A DNA stretch of 36,695 nucleotides from Cyanobium sp. T1B-Tous (GTDB taxonomy: Bacteria; Cyanobacteriota; Cyanobacteriia; PCC-6307; Cyanobiaceae). Location: contig NZ_JAGQBE010000019.1 in NCBI RefSeq assembly GCF_024345475.1, positions 1 to 36,695 of the forward strand. The letters run 5' to 3'. Both the position numbers and the translations under genes were made by a program. The notes beneath the pieces were generated by a model. It did not search any database and was not told the origin of the DNA. It saw only the letters and a list, made by a program, of their open reading frames with translations. This document shows positions 7,079-14,598 of this stretch, in pieces. Each line of letters opens with the position of its first letter. Position 1 is the stretch's first letter.

Positions 7079-7977
7079 CCCGCACCCCCCAGCTGCCACC
7101 CAAGCGCCCCCAGGGCCAGCTCGGCCGCTGGTGGCGCCGGGGCCCCCTGCCGGAGCCCGTGAGCGCCCAGCAGCCGCCTGCCGATCCCCTGTTGGCGGCG
7201 GGCCAACGGCTGCGGCAACGGCGCGAGGAGCGGGGCCTGAGCCTGCGGCAGTTGGCCCTCGACACCCGCATCAGCACGGCGGTGCTGGAAGCCCTCGAAC
7301 GGGGCTGGCGCGACCGGCTGCCGGAGGCCACCTACCTGCGCACCATGCTGCCGTTGATCGAGCGGCACCTGGAGCTGCCCCACGGCTGCCTCGAGTCGGT
7401 GCTGCCGGACAACGACCGGCTACCCCAGAGCCAACGGCGGGAGCCGCTGCTGCGCCGCTTCACGCCGGGGTCGATCGATGTGTTCACCACCTGGCAGGGC
7501 ACCTTGCTCTACGGCCTGCTCACCCTGGGGCTGATCTACGGCGTGAACCTGCAGCAGCAGCAACTGGCAGCCCGGGGCCTGCTGGCCCTGCGACCGATCC
7601 CGCCCCTGCCGGCCCAGGAGCAGGCCAAGCCGCCGCGGCCCGAGCAGGCCCTGCTGACCCTCTATCCCGATCTGCGGCCCCTCGAGCTGGCGGCCCGGGG
7701 CCAGGGACTCGGCCAACTGCGGCGGGCACCGGCCGCCCAGCCGCTGCGCTCGGGGGTGCTGGAGCTGCAACTGGCCCAGCCCAGCCAGCTCAGCCTCGAC
7801 AGCGCCAGCGGAGTGCGCACCAACCTGCGAAGTGCCAGCGGCAACCTGAGCCTGCCCCTCACCGGCCGCTTCCAGCTGGAGATTGAGCCCCCTCCTAGCC
7901 CCGGCGACCGGGTGAGCTGGAACGGGACGGCCCTGAAGCCCCTCCAGGGCAAGCCCGGCACGTTCAGCCAGCCCTAA
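7051..7977 (+). CDS. RodZ-like helix-turn-helix membrane protein
   Basis: 308 residues. The N-terminal third holds a Cro/RodZ-type helix-turn-helix (AGQRLRQRREERGLSLRQLA then DTRISTAVLEALERGW, about 48-90). A single membrane helix follows (TLLYGLLTLGLIYGVNLQ, about 150-167) and then a Pro/Arg-rich stretch and a C-terminal beta-rich extracytoplasmic domain (RSGVLELQLAQPSQLSLDSA). This order, cytoplasmic HTH, one helix, periplasmic beta domain, is that of RodZ, which links MreB to the elongation machinery, although the sequence is divergent and the role is inferred. The ATG at 7051 lies inside the 3' end of the pseudouridine synthase gene, a 28-bp overlap in another frame. Confidence 0.75.
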   Translation: MASTDNPALTRTPQLPPKRPQGQLGRWWRRGPLPEPVSAQQPPADPLLAAGQRLRQRREERGLSLRQLALDTRISTAVLEALERGWRDRLPEATYLRTMLPLIERHLELPHGCLESVLPDNDRLPQSQRREPLLRRFTPGSIDVFTTWQGTLLYGLLTLGLIYGVNLQQQQLAARGLLALRPIPPLPAQEQAKPPRPEQALLTLYPDLRPLELAARGQGLGQLRRAPAAQPLRSGVLELQLAQPSQLSLDSASGVRTNLRSASGNLSLPLTGRFQLEIEPPPSPGDRVSWNGTALKPLQGKPGTFSQP

Positions 7978-7986
7978 CGGACAGCT

Positions 7987-9486
7987 TTAACGAGGAGCCC
8001 TGCCGTAGCGGGCAGCCATGGCGCCATAGCCCTGCAGGGCACCATCGAGGGCGGCGACGGACTGGTCGAGGCGCCAGGTCCAGTTGCCGGAGCTGGTGCC
8101 GGGGGTGTTGAAGCGGGCCCGATCATCGAGCTCCAGCAGATCCTGGAGGGGCACCACCGCCAGATCGGCGGAGCTGGCCAGGGCCAGCTCCAGCAGCTGC
8201 CAGGCCGGCGACGTGATCGGCGCCCCCACCGCCTCGGCCACCCGCCGGCGTCCGCCGGCATCGAGGCTCTGCCACCAGCCCACGCTGGTGGCGTTGTCGT
8301 GGGTGCCGGTATACACCACCCAGCGGGGGCCCTGGATGTTGGCGGGCAGGTAGGGGTTGGCGGGGTCGCCGTCGAAGGCGAACTGGAGGATCTTCATGCC
8401 CGGCAGGCGGAAGCCATCGCGCAGGGCCTCCACCGCCGGGGTGATCACCCCCAGGTCTTCGGCGATCAGGGGCAGCTTCAGCCCCCGCCGCAGCCACAGC
8501 AGGGTGAGCAGGGGCCAGCCCGGAAACCAGCGCCAGCGGCCGTGTTCGGCGGTGGGGGCATCGCCGGGCACGCTCCAGAAGGCCTGGAGGGCACGGAAGT
8601 GGTCAAGCCGCAGCAGATCCAGAAGGGCAAACTGACGCCCCAGCCGGTTGAGCCACCAGCGGAAACCACTGAGCAGGTGCAGGGGCCAGCGGTAGACGGG
8701 CGTGCCCCAGAGCTGGCCGGTGGCCGAGAAGTAGTCGGGCGGCACGCCGCTCTGGGCCGTGAGGCTGCCATCGGCGCGCAGGGAGAACAGGGCCCGGTGG
8801 GCCCACACATCGGCGCTGTCGTGGGCCACATAGAAGGGCAGATCACCCAGCAGCTGCACACCCACCCGCTGCGCCTGCTGCCGCAGCTGCTGCCACTGAC
8901 ACTCGAGCTGCCACTGGAGCAGCTCCTCCTGCAACAGCCAGTCGGCCCGCTCGCTGGCCAGGCGGCGCAGGGCCGGGCGCTGCCGGCGGGCCAGGGGCGC
9001 CGGCCAGAGCCACCAGGGCTGGCCGTCCTGGAGACGGCGGATCACCATGAACAGGGCGTGGTCGGGCAGCCAGCCGCGCTGGCGGCGGCGCCAGCGGCCA
9101 AAGGCGCGCTGCTGGTCCTGCGGCTGGGCCGGCCAGCGGCGGGCCAGGGCCTCGCCGAGGGCGCGGCTGCGGGCCGGCATGGCGGCCAGATCCAGGGGGC
9201 CGGAGCGGTCAGCGGCTCCGGGCAGGGCGTCCCGGTCGGAAGCCTGCAGGAAACCCTGCTGCACCAGCAGCTCCGCATCCAGCAGCCAGGGGTTGAGGGC
9301 CGAACCGCTGGGGGAGCTGTAGGGCGATCCGGTGCCGTCGGTGGGGGCCAGGGGCAGCAGCTGCCACACACCGATGCCATGGCGGCCGAGCAGCGCCAGC
9401 CAGTCGTGGGCGGCCTGGCCGAAGCCGCCGCAGCCGCCAGGGCCCGGCAGCGAGGTGGGGTGGAGCAGGACGCCGGCCCGTCTCAC
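7987..9486 (-). CDS. malQ: 4-alpha-glucanotransferase (amylomaltase)
   Basis: 499 residues, the usual length for MalQ (GH77), which transfers alpha-1,4-glucan segments in glycogen and maltodextrin metabolism. The N-terminus RRAGVLLHPTSLPGPGG and IGVWQLLPLAPTDGTGSPYS are diagnostic. Later come VQLLGDLPFYVAHDSADVWA, then LDLLRLDHFRALQAFWSVP with the nucleophile Asp, LPLIAEDLGVITPAVEALRD with the acid/base Glu, and YTGTHDNATSVGWW. I place the start at the GTG at 9486: the preceding 64 codons of open frame read as nonsense and lie within the bciB coding sequence. That GTG overlaps the bciB stop by 4 bp (GTGA), so the two genes are translationally coupled. Confidence 0.93.
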   Translation of the reverse strand: MRRAGVLLHPTSLPGPGGCGGFGQAAHDWLALLGRHGIGVWQLLPLAPTDGTGSPYSSPSGSALNPWLLDAELLVQQGFLQASDRDALPGAADRSGPLDLAAMPARSRALGEALARRWPAQPQDQQRAFGRWRRRQRGWLPDHALFMVIRRLQDGQPWWLWPAPLARRQRPALRRLASERADWLLQEELLQWQLECQWQQLRQQAQRVGVQLLGDLPFYVAHDSADVWAHRALFSLRADGSLTAQSGVPPDYFSATGQLWGTPVYRWPLHLLSGFRWWLNRLGRQFALLDLLRLDHFRALQAFWSVPGDAPTAEHGRWRWFPGWPLLTLLWLRRGLKLPLIAEDLGVITPAVEALRDGFRLPGMKILQFAFDGDPANPYLPANIQGPRWVVYTGTHDNATSVGWWQSLDAGGRRRVAEAVGAPITSPAWQLLELALASSADLAVVPLQDLLELDDRARFNTPGTSSGNWTWRLDQSVAALDGALQGYGAMAARYGRAPR

Positions 9487-10697
9487 GAGGCGGGCAGCCG
9501 GTAACGGCTGATGATCTTCTGGGCGAAGGCGGGGATGTGGGCGGCGGCCTTCTCCGGATGGTGGCGGCGCACCCAAAGGGCGTTGCGGGTGAAGTGGGAA
9601 TCGATCGAGAAGCGGCCGTACTCCAGCCCGCGGGGGCCGATCCACTGCACCACCCAGCCCACCAGCTCCGCCAGCCACATCGGCAGCTTCACGGCCTTGT
9701 CGTAGGCCTCGATGCCCTGCTGCACCGCCGCCTGGCGATCACCAGCGGAGGTCACCGGCGCCACGTCGAGCTCGGCTTCCACCAGGTCGAGCAGCTCCTG
9801 GCCGCGGTCGTTGCGCACGGTGATCCACTGGCGCCCGAAGCCGGCCCCCATGTAGCCCACCACCAGGTCGGCGCCCGCGTTGGTGTAGTCAAAGCAGCTC
9901 AGACAGCTCGGGGCGAACACGTCCTTGAGCTTCGGCGTATCGAGTCCAAAGAAGGGCACCGTTTCCTCGCGGCCATCGCCGTGGCGGAAGTGGATGCGGA
10001 AGTCCTGCATGAACTCGTAGTGCACCACCGTGTCCGGGGAGCTCACGGTGCTCTCCAGGAAGGTCTGCAGCCCCTGGCGGCTGACGTTGTCGACGCAGGG
10101 AAGACCGAGCACGTACAGGGCGTCGAGGGGCAGGGTGGGCTGCACGGCCCGCAGGGCCTGGATCTGACAGCCCACACCGATGGCGAGCAGGCGGCGGATG
10201 CCGCTGCCGGGCAACTGCTCGAGCACCTCCAGGTTGGGCGACAGGGTGGGCTTGTTCACCCGGGCGCTGAGCACCTCCTCGGGGGTGCGGGCCAGCCGCG
10301 GCACGGGCGTGAAGCGGTCGTCCTCGCTCTGACCCACGCACAGCACCGCATCCACCAGGCCGGTTTCCAGGGCGCGCACGCCGATACGGCTGACGATCCC
10401 GGTCCACTGGGCGCCTTCGATCGGCTGCTGCAGCCGGGCGGTGAGCATGCGCTGCTGCACGCCGAAGTAGAGCTCGTCCTCGTTGTCGAGGTCGCGGCTG
10501 CGGCCGTGGGCCGTGGCCTCCATCGCCTCAAAGCGCTGGTTCAGGAAGGCGCAGCTGTCCTTCACGTAGGCCACCCAGCGGCTGTCGCAGAGCCCGCATT
10601 GGCTGCAGAGATCCTTGGCGGGATAGACGCTGCCCTTGGCCAGGGGCCGGGCTTTGTCGTGGGGGGCCTGCCCTTGGGGAGCACTGGCAGCCATCAA
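9483..10697 (-). CDS. bciB: divinyl (proto)chlorophyllide 8-vinyl reductase, BciB type
   Basis: 404 residues of the coenzyme F420 hydrogenase/dehydrogenase beta-subunit family. The sequence tracks the Synechocystis Slr1923 protein as I remember it along its whole length. Cysteine motifs for iron-sulfur clusters are visible at KDLCSQCGLC near the N-terminus, VKDSCAFL, and FAPSCLSCFDY. Also conserved are HGRSRDLDNEDELYFGVQQ, EGAQWTGIV, ARVNKPTLSPNLEVLEQL, GVGCQIQALRAV and GLPCVDNVSRQG. BciB uses reduced ferredoxin and an FAD to reduce the 8-vinyl group of chlorophyll precursors, giving monovinyl chlorophyll. A related branch acts as 7-hydroxymethyl chlorophyll a reductase, but overall similarity favours BciB. 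It is the first gene of a two-gene unit with malQ. Confidence 0.9.
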   Translation of the reverse strand: MMAASAPQGQAPHDKARPLAKGSVYPAKDLCSQCGLCDSRWVAYVKDSCAFLNQRFEAMEATAHGRSRDLDNEDELYFGVQQRMLTARLQQPIEGAQWTGIVSRIGVRALETGLVDAVLCVGQSEDDRFTPVPRLARTPEEVLSARVNKPTLSPNLEVLEQLPGSGIRRLLAIGVGCQIQALRAVQPTLPLDALYVLGLPCVDNVSRQGLQTFLESTVSSPDTVVHYEFMQDFRIHFRHGDGREETVPFFGLDTPKLKDVFAPSCLSCFDYTNAGADLVVGYMGAGFGRQWITVRNDRGQELLDLVEAELDVAPVTSAGDRQAAVQQGIEAYDKAVKLPMWLAELVGWVVQWIGPRGLEYGRFSIDSHFTRNALWVRRHHPEKAAAHIPAFAQKIISRYRLPAS

Positions 10698-10785
10698 CGG
10701 AGTCCCCTCGCCAGATCAGCAGGGGCTCAACCTATCGGGTGCCGGCCGCAGGGGTGGGCCAAAGTGGTTTGCCGCTGATGCCCGA

Positions 10786-11736
10786 ATGGTCCGACGTCCC
10801 GCCCCGCCCAAGCTCCGCCGGGGGCCCGTCCTGGTGCGGGGGGTGGCGGCCATCGTCGGTGGGGTGGCCGGCCTGGGCCTGCTGGGCCTGCTCTGGCCCG
10901 AACCCGACCGCGCCATCCAGCCGGTGCAGCAGCTCACCCCGGCCGACCTGGCCAAACCCCCCAGCCGCAGCATCACCCTGCTGGTGATCGGCCTGGACAG
11001 CGACCGTCCCGGGGATCCACTGAACAGGGCCGCCCCGCCGGGTCCGGCCAACGTCGATGCCCTGCTGCTGGTGCGGGTCAACCCCCAGGGGCCCCTGCAG
11101 GTGCTCACCCTGCCCACCAACCTGGCCGTGCAGTTGCCGGGCCAGACCAAACCCGTCGGCCTGGGCCGCCTCTACCGGCTGGGCGGACCTGCCCTCACCG
11201 CCGATGCGGTGCGCAGCCTGGTGGGCCTCGAATCCGGCCAACCGGAGCGCTATCTGGTGATGGGACGCTCCACCCTGCGCAGCCTGGTGGACGGCCTGGG
11301 CAGCATCGCCGCCAACCCCACCTTGGCCCTGCGTTACAGCGACCGCAGCCAATCGTTCTCGATCAACTTGCAGGGCGGCCTGCAACGGCTCAAGGGCAAC
11401 CAAGTGGAGCAGCTGGCGCGCTACCGGGACCCCACCCGACCGGAGGACAGCCGGCAGGAGAACCAGCAGCTGGTGGTGCGCAGCCTGTTGCGGGAGATGG
11501 CCCTGCCGGAGCAGCTCGGCCAGCTGCCCGGGCTGGTGAAGTCGCTCAACGCCGGCGTGGTCACCAACCTGAGCCAATCGGAAACCCTCAGCCTGCTGGC
11601 TGCCGGACTCAGCCACGGCGAAACGGTGCAGTTCAGCGGCGTGCCCCTGGCCCCCGCCAGCGCCAACGTGCCCCTGCGCCAGATCGCCAGCAGCGCCCCC
11701 GAGCCCCTCTGGCCGGCCCCGCCAACGGCCAACTAG
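10786..11736 (+). CDS. LCP (LytR-CpsA-Psr) family protein
   Basis: 316 residues. A short basic N-terminus leads into one membrane helix (about 16-36, GVAAIVGGVAGLGLLGLLW), then an extracytoplasmic LCP domain: ITLLVIGLDSDRPGDPLNR, VDALLLVRVNPQGPLQVLTL, YLVMGRSTLRSLVDGLG, LKGNQVEQLARYRDPTRPED and SRQENQQLVVRSLL. LCP enzymes attach lipid-linked glycopolymers to the cell wall. The RYRD...RQ segment with the pyrophosphate-contacting arginines is kept, but the usual S-x-PRD motif reads LTLPTNLAVQL, losing that Arg-Asp. Activity on a standard substrate may therefore differ. The ATG at 10786 is used because the upstream in-frame stretch runs antisense over bciB. The gene is divergent from bciB across 88 bp. 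Confidence 0.85.
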   Translation: MVRRPAPPKLRRGPVLVRGVAAIVGGVAGLGLLGLLWPEPDRAIQPVQQLTPADLAKPPSRSITLLVIGLDSDRPGDPLNRAAPPGPANVDALLLVRVNPQGPLQVLTLPTNLAVQLPGQTKPVGLGRLYRLGGPALTADAVRSLVGLESGQPERYLVMGRSTLRSLVDGLGSIAANPTLALRYSDRSQSFSINLQGGLQRLKGNQVEQLARYRDPTRPEDSRQENQQLVVRSLLREMALPEQLGQLPGLVKSLNAGVVTNLSQSETLSLLAAGLSHGETVQFSGVPLAPASANVPLRQIASSAPEPLWPAPPTAN

Positions 11737-11741
11737 CTGAA

Positions 11742-12257
11742 TCAGGCGTCGGCGATCTGACGCCAGCGGAGCTCCAGGGCCCGGGCCATCGCCCCCAGCT
11801 CAGCGCCGTCTGGAGCGAGCCAGCCCAGCCAGGGCAGGCCGTCGCCACGGCGGGCATCCGGATCCCAGCTGCCGCCCCACTGCACCAGCCCCGCCAGGGG
11901 CACCTGCCACTGGTGCAGCAACGCCGCCATCGCCGCCGGCAGACCGCTGTCGAGCTGGTCGCCCGCCAGCAGCAGCAACACGGGCTGGCGCCAGGCGCCG
12001 AGGGCTTCGGCCCAGTGGCCAGCGCCGGGCAGGGGCAATCCCGGATCCAGCGGCAGGGGCACCAGGCCTGGCCCCTGCTGAGCCAAGGGGGCGAGGGCTT
12101 GCTGGGGAGGCCGATCGGCCAGGGGCTCACACCAGGGCAGGCCCAGGGCGGACGCCAGTGGCGGCCCAGCCTGCTGCTGCAGGGCGATCACGGCAGCGGC
12201 CGGACCGGCGGCCACCAGCACCAGCGGGCGCTGCATTCCAGGCCTGGAAAGCGTCAT
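11742..12257 (-). CDS. hypothetical protein, unknown
   Basis: About 171 residues from the ATG at 12257; GTG 12269 and ATG 12236 are also possible. After a short start it reads PLVLVAAGPAAAVIALQQQA, then LGAWRQPVLLLLAGDQLDSG and HQWQVPLAGLVQWGGSWD. This alternation of hydrophobic strands and helices suggests a small alpha/beta protein, possibly Rossmann-like, but there is no catalytic motif I recognise. The composition follows the high-GC genome, and the frame is clean. It ends 5 bp from the convergent LCP gene stop and is divergent from prs. Function unknown. Confidence 0.65.
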   Translation of the reverse strand: MTLSRPGMQRPLVLVAAGPAAAVIALQQQAGPPLASALGLPWCEPLADRPPQQALAPLAQQGPGLVPLPLDPGLPLPGAGHWAEALGAWRQPVLLLLAGDQLDSGLPAAMAALLHQWQVPLAGLVQWGGSWDPDARRGDGLPWLGWLAPDGAELGAMARALELRWRQIADA

Positions 12258-12325
12258 GGATGTTTGCACTAGGAGGGCAGGCTCGCTTCTACGATCAGGT
12301 TTCAGCCGACGCGTCCGCGCCCGCC

Positions 12326-13336
12326 GTGACCAGTTTCCTGACCGCTGATCGCGTGGAGCCCCAGGGCAGCGCGACCCAGTCGACTCACGACACCCGCCGG
12401 CTGCGCCTGTTCAGTGGCACCTCGAACCAGGCCCTGGCCAGGGAAATCGGCGCCTACCTGGGCGTGCCCGACGGCCCGCGGGTGATCAAGCGCTTTGCCG
12501 ACGGCGAGCTCTACATCCAGATCCAGGAATCGATTCGCGGCTGCGATGTGTTCCTGATCCAGCCCACCTGCGCTCCGGTGAACGATCACCTGATGGAGCT
12601 GCTGATCATGGTGGACGCCTGCAAACGGGCCTCCGCCCGGCAGATCACCGCCGTGATCCCGTATTACGGCTACGCCCGCGCCGACCGCAAGACGGCGGGG
12701 CGCGAATCGATCACGGCCAAGTTGGTGGCCAACCTGTTGGCCAAGAGCGGCGTGGATCGGGTGCTGGCCATGGACCTGCACTCGGCCCAGATCCAGGGCT
12801 ACTTCGACATCCCCTGCGACCACATCTACGGCTCGCCGGTGCTGGTGGACTACCTGCGCACCCGCGACCTGGGCGAGGTGGTGGTGGTGTCTCCGGATGT
12901 GGGCGGTGTGGCGCGGGCGCGGGCCTTCGCCAAGCAGATGAACGATGCCCCCCTGGCCATCATCGACAAGCGCCGCTCGGGCCACAACGTGGCCGAAAGC
13001 CTCACGGTGATTGGCGATGTGGCCGGCAAGACGGCCATCCTGATCGACGACATGATCGACACCGGCGGCACCATCTGCGCCGGTGCCCGCCTGCTGCGCC
13101 AGCGCGGCGCCACCCGGGTGCTGGCCTGCGCCACCCACGCCGTGTTTTCTCCGCCGGCGGTTGAGCGGCTGTCGGAACCCGGGCTGTTTGAGGAGGTGCT
13201 CGTCACCAACAGCATCCCCCGCAGCGACGACGGCCGCTTCCCCCAGCTCCAGGTGTTGTCGGTGGCCAACATGCTCGGCGAAGCCATCTGGCGCATCCAC
13301 GAGGAGAGCTCGGTGAGCTCGATGTTCCGCCGCTGA
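12326..13336 (+). CDS. prs: ribose-phosphate pyrophosphokinase
   Basis: 336 residues. Prs converts ribose 5-phosphate and ATP to PRPP, the precursor for purines, pyrimidines, histidine, tryptophan and NAD. The sequence is complete and typical: LRLFSGTSNQALAREIGAYL, FADGELYIQIQESIRG, ELLIMVDACKRASARQITAV, the flexible-loop YYGYARADRKTAGRESI, MDLHSAQIQGYFDIP, VVVSPDVGGVARARAFAK and the PRPP-binding loop LIDDMIDTGGTICAGA. I choose the GTG at 12326 (VTSFLTADRVEPQGSATQ) because picocyanobacterial Prs proteins start there in my recollection; ATG 12260 would add 22 atypical residues. Confidence 0.95.
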   Translation: MTSFLTADRVEPQGSATQSTHDTRRLRLFSGTSNQALAREIGAYLGVPDGPRVIKRFADGELYIQIQESIRGCDVFLIQPTCAPVNDHLMELLIMVDACKRASARQITAVIPYYGYARADRKTAGRESITAKLVANLLAKSGVDRVLAMDLHSAQIQGYFDIPCDHIYGSPVLVDYLRTRDLGEVVVVSPDVGGVARARAFAKQMNDAPLAIIDKRRSGHNVAESLTVIGDVAGKTAILIDDMIDTGGTICAGARLLRQRGATRVLACATHAVFSPPAVERLSEPGLFEEVLVTNSIPRSDDGRFPQLQVLSVANMLGEAIWRIHEESSVSSMFRR

Positions 13337-13377
13337 AACCCGTTCCGCTGAGACCCTCGCACCGCCCCCCGGCCCGC

Positions 13378-14595
13378 TTGCGCCGCGGCGCCCGGCTCAA
13401 GGCCCTGCTGCCCGCCGCGGTGAGCGTGCTGGTCACCCTGCCCTGGGCCCTCGGCGCGGCCACCGCCGGCCCCCTGCAGGGCCAGCCTCCGCCGCGGCGC
13501 ATTGGCGTGTGGCTCACCAACAGCCCCAGCCCCCTCTACTACGACCCGGCCCGCATCGATCGGGCCGTGAACGAGCTGGCCGACGCCGGCTTCAACACCC
13601 TCTACCCCAACGTGTGGAGTCGGGGTGCCACCTTCCACCGCTCCCGCCATGCCCCGCTGGAGCCGGCCCTGGAGCAGGCCAACCCCAACCTCGATCCGAT
13701 CTGCCGCTTCACCCAGGCCGCCCACCGGCGCGGGCTGCAGGTGATCCCCTGGTTTGAGTACGGCCTGATGGAGCCGGCGGATGCCGCGGTGGTGCGCCAG
13801 CACCCGGAGTGGGTGCTGCAACGGCGCGATGGCAGCAGCACCATGGCCATGCACGGCAAGCCGATGGTGTGGCTCAACCCCGCCCATCCCGGCGTGCGGG
13901 AGCGATTCTTGGGGTTGATCGGCGAGATCGTGCAGCGCTGCAGCGTCGACGGCATCCAGCTCGATGACCACTTCGCCTGGCCGGTGGAGCTGGGCTACGA
14001 CCCCTTCAGCCGCGCCCGTTACCTCCAGGACACCGGCCGCGAGCCCCCCGACGACCACACCGACCGGGCCTGGATGCGCTGGCGGCGCCAGCAGCTCACC
14101 GGGCTGCTGCGGGAGCTGCGGGGGCAGCTCAAGCGCCTGGATGCCCCCGCCGGATCGGTGCCGAAGCGCACGGTCATCAGCCTGTCGCCCGGCCCCTTCC
14201 GCTTCGCCTACAACCACTGGCTCCAGGACTGGGAGCTCTGGGCCCTAGGCGAGCTGATCGACGACCTGGTGGTGCAGAACTACGCCTACTCGGTGAAGGG
14301 CTTCGAGAAAGACCTCAACCAGCCCGCCCTGGTGAAGGCGCGCAGCTGGGGCATGCCCGTGGAGATCGGCATCCTGGCGGGCTTCGGCGGCCGGACGCCC
14401 GACATGGCCACCCTGGCCCAGAAGACCCAATTGGCGGCCAGCAAGGGCCACGGCGTGATCTATTTCTACTGGGAAGGCCTCTGGGGGCTGCATGCCGGAC
14501 CGGAGGGCGCGGCCTACCGGCAGGCCGCCTTCCGCCAGCTGCACCAGGGCCTGAATGGCCCCCTGCGCCCGCCGCCGCCCCTGCCCCTGCGCTGA
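13378..14595 (+). CDS. GH10-like (DUF187/GHL10) secreted glycosidase-like protein
   Basis: 405 residues from a TTG start. A basic start and hydrophobic segment (about 8-31, ending AATAG) form a signal peptide. The mature part reads RRIGVWLTNSPSPLYYDPAR, FNTLYPNVWSRGATFHRS, GLQVIPWFEYGLMEP, KPMVWLNPAHPGVRERFLGL, CSVDGIQLDDHFAWP and VIYFYWEGLWG. This is the (beta/alpha)8 pattern of the GHL10/DUF187 family, whose members include peptidoglycan or exopolysaccharide-related hydrolases; the Asp in DGIQLDDHF is a likely active-site residue of the family. The substrate is not known. It lies 41 bp after prs on the same strand. No ATG is available for this start; the TTG gives the first plausible signal peptide. 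Confidence 0.85.
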   Translation: MRRGARLKALLPAAVSVLVTLPWALGAATAGPLQGQPPPRRIGVWLTNSPSPLYYDPARIDRAVNELADAGFNTLYPNVWSRGATFHRSRHAPLEPALEQANPNLDPICRFTQAAHRRGLQVIPWFEYGLMEPADAAVVRQHPEWVLQRRDGSSTMAMHGKPMVWLNPAHPGVRERFLGLIGEIVQRCSVDGIQLDDHFAWPVELGYDPFSRARYLQDTGREPPDDHTDRAWMRWRRQQLTGLLRELRGQLKRLDAPAGSVPKRTVISLSPGPFRFAYNHWLQDWELWALGELIDDLVVQNYAYSVKGFEKDLNQPALVKARSWGMPVEIGILAGFGGRTPDMATLAQKTQLAASKGHGVIYFYWEGLWGLHAGPEGAAYRQAAFRQLHQGLNGPLRPPPPLPLR

Positions 14596-14598
14596 GGC

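Noticed and set aside
8299-9504. Open frame antisense to malQ
   Set aside because: Typical high-GC shadow: Gly/Gln/Pro-rich without motifs, while malQ on the other strand has complete catalytic motifs.
9487-9678. N-terminal extension of malQ
   Set aside because: The 64 codons lie in bciB in another frame and lack MalQ similarity; the GTG at 9486 gives the canonical N-terminus.
12260-12325. ATG 12260 as the start of prs
   Set aside because: The added residues are not seen at the start of Prs proteins as I remember them; the GTG at 12326 gives the usual N-terminus.
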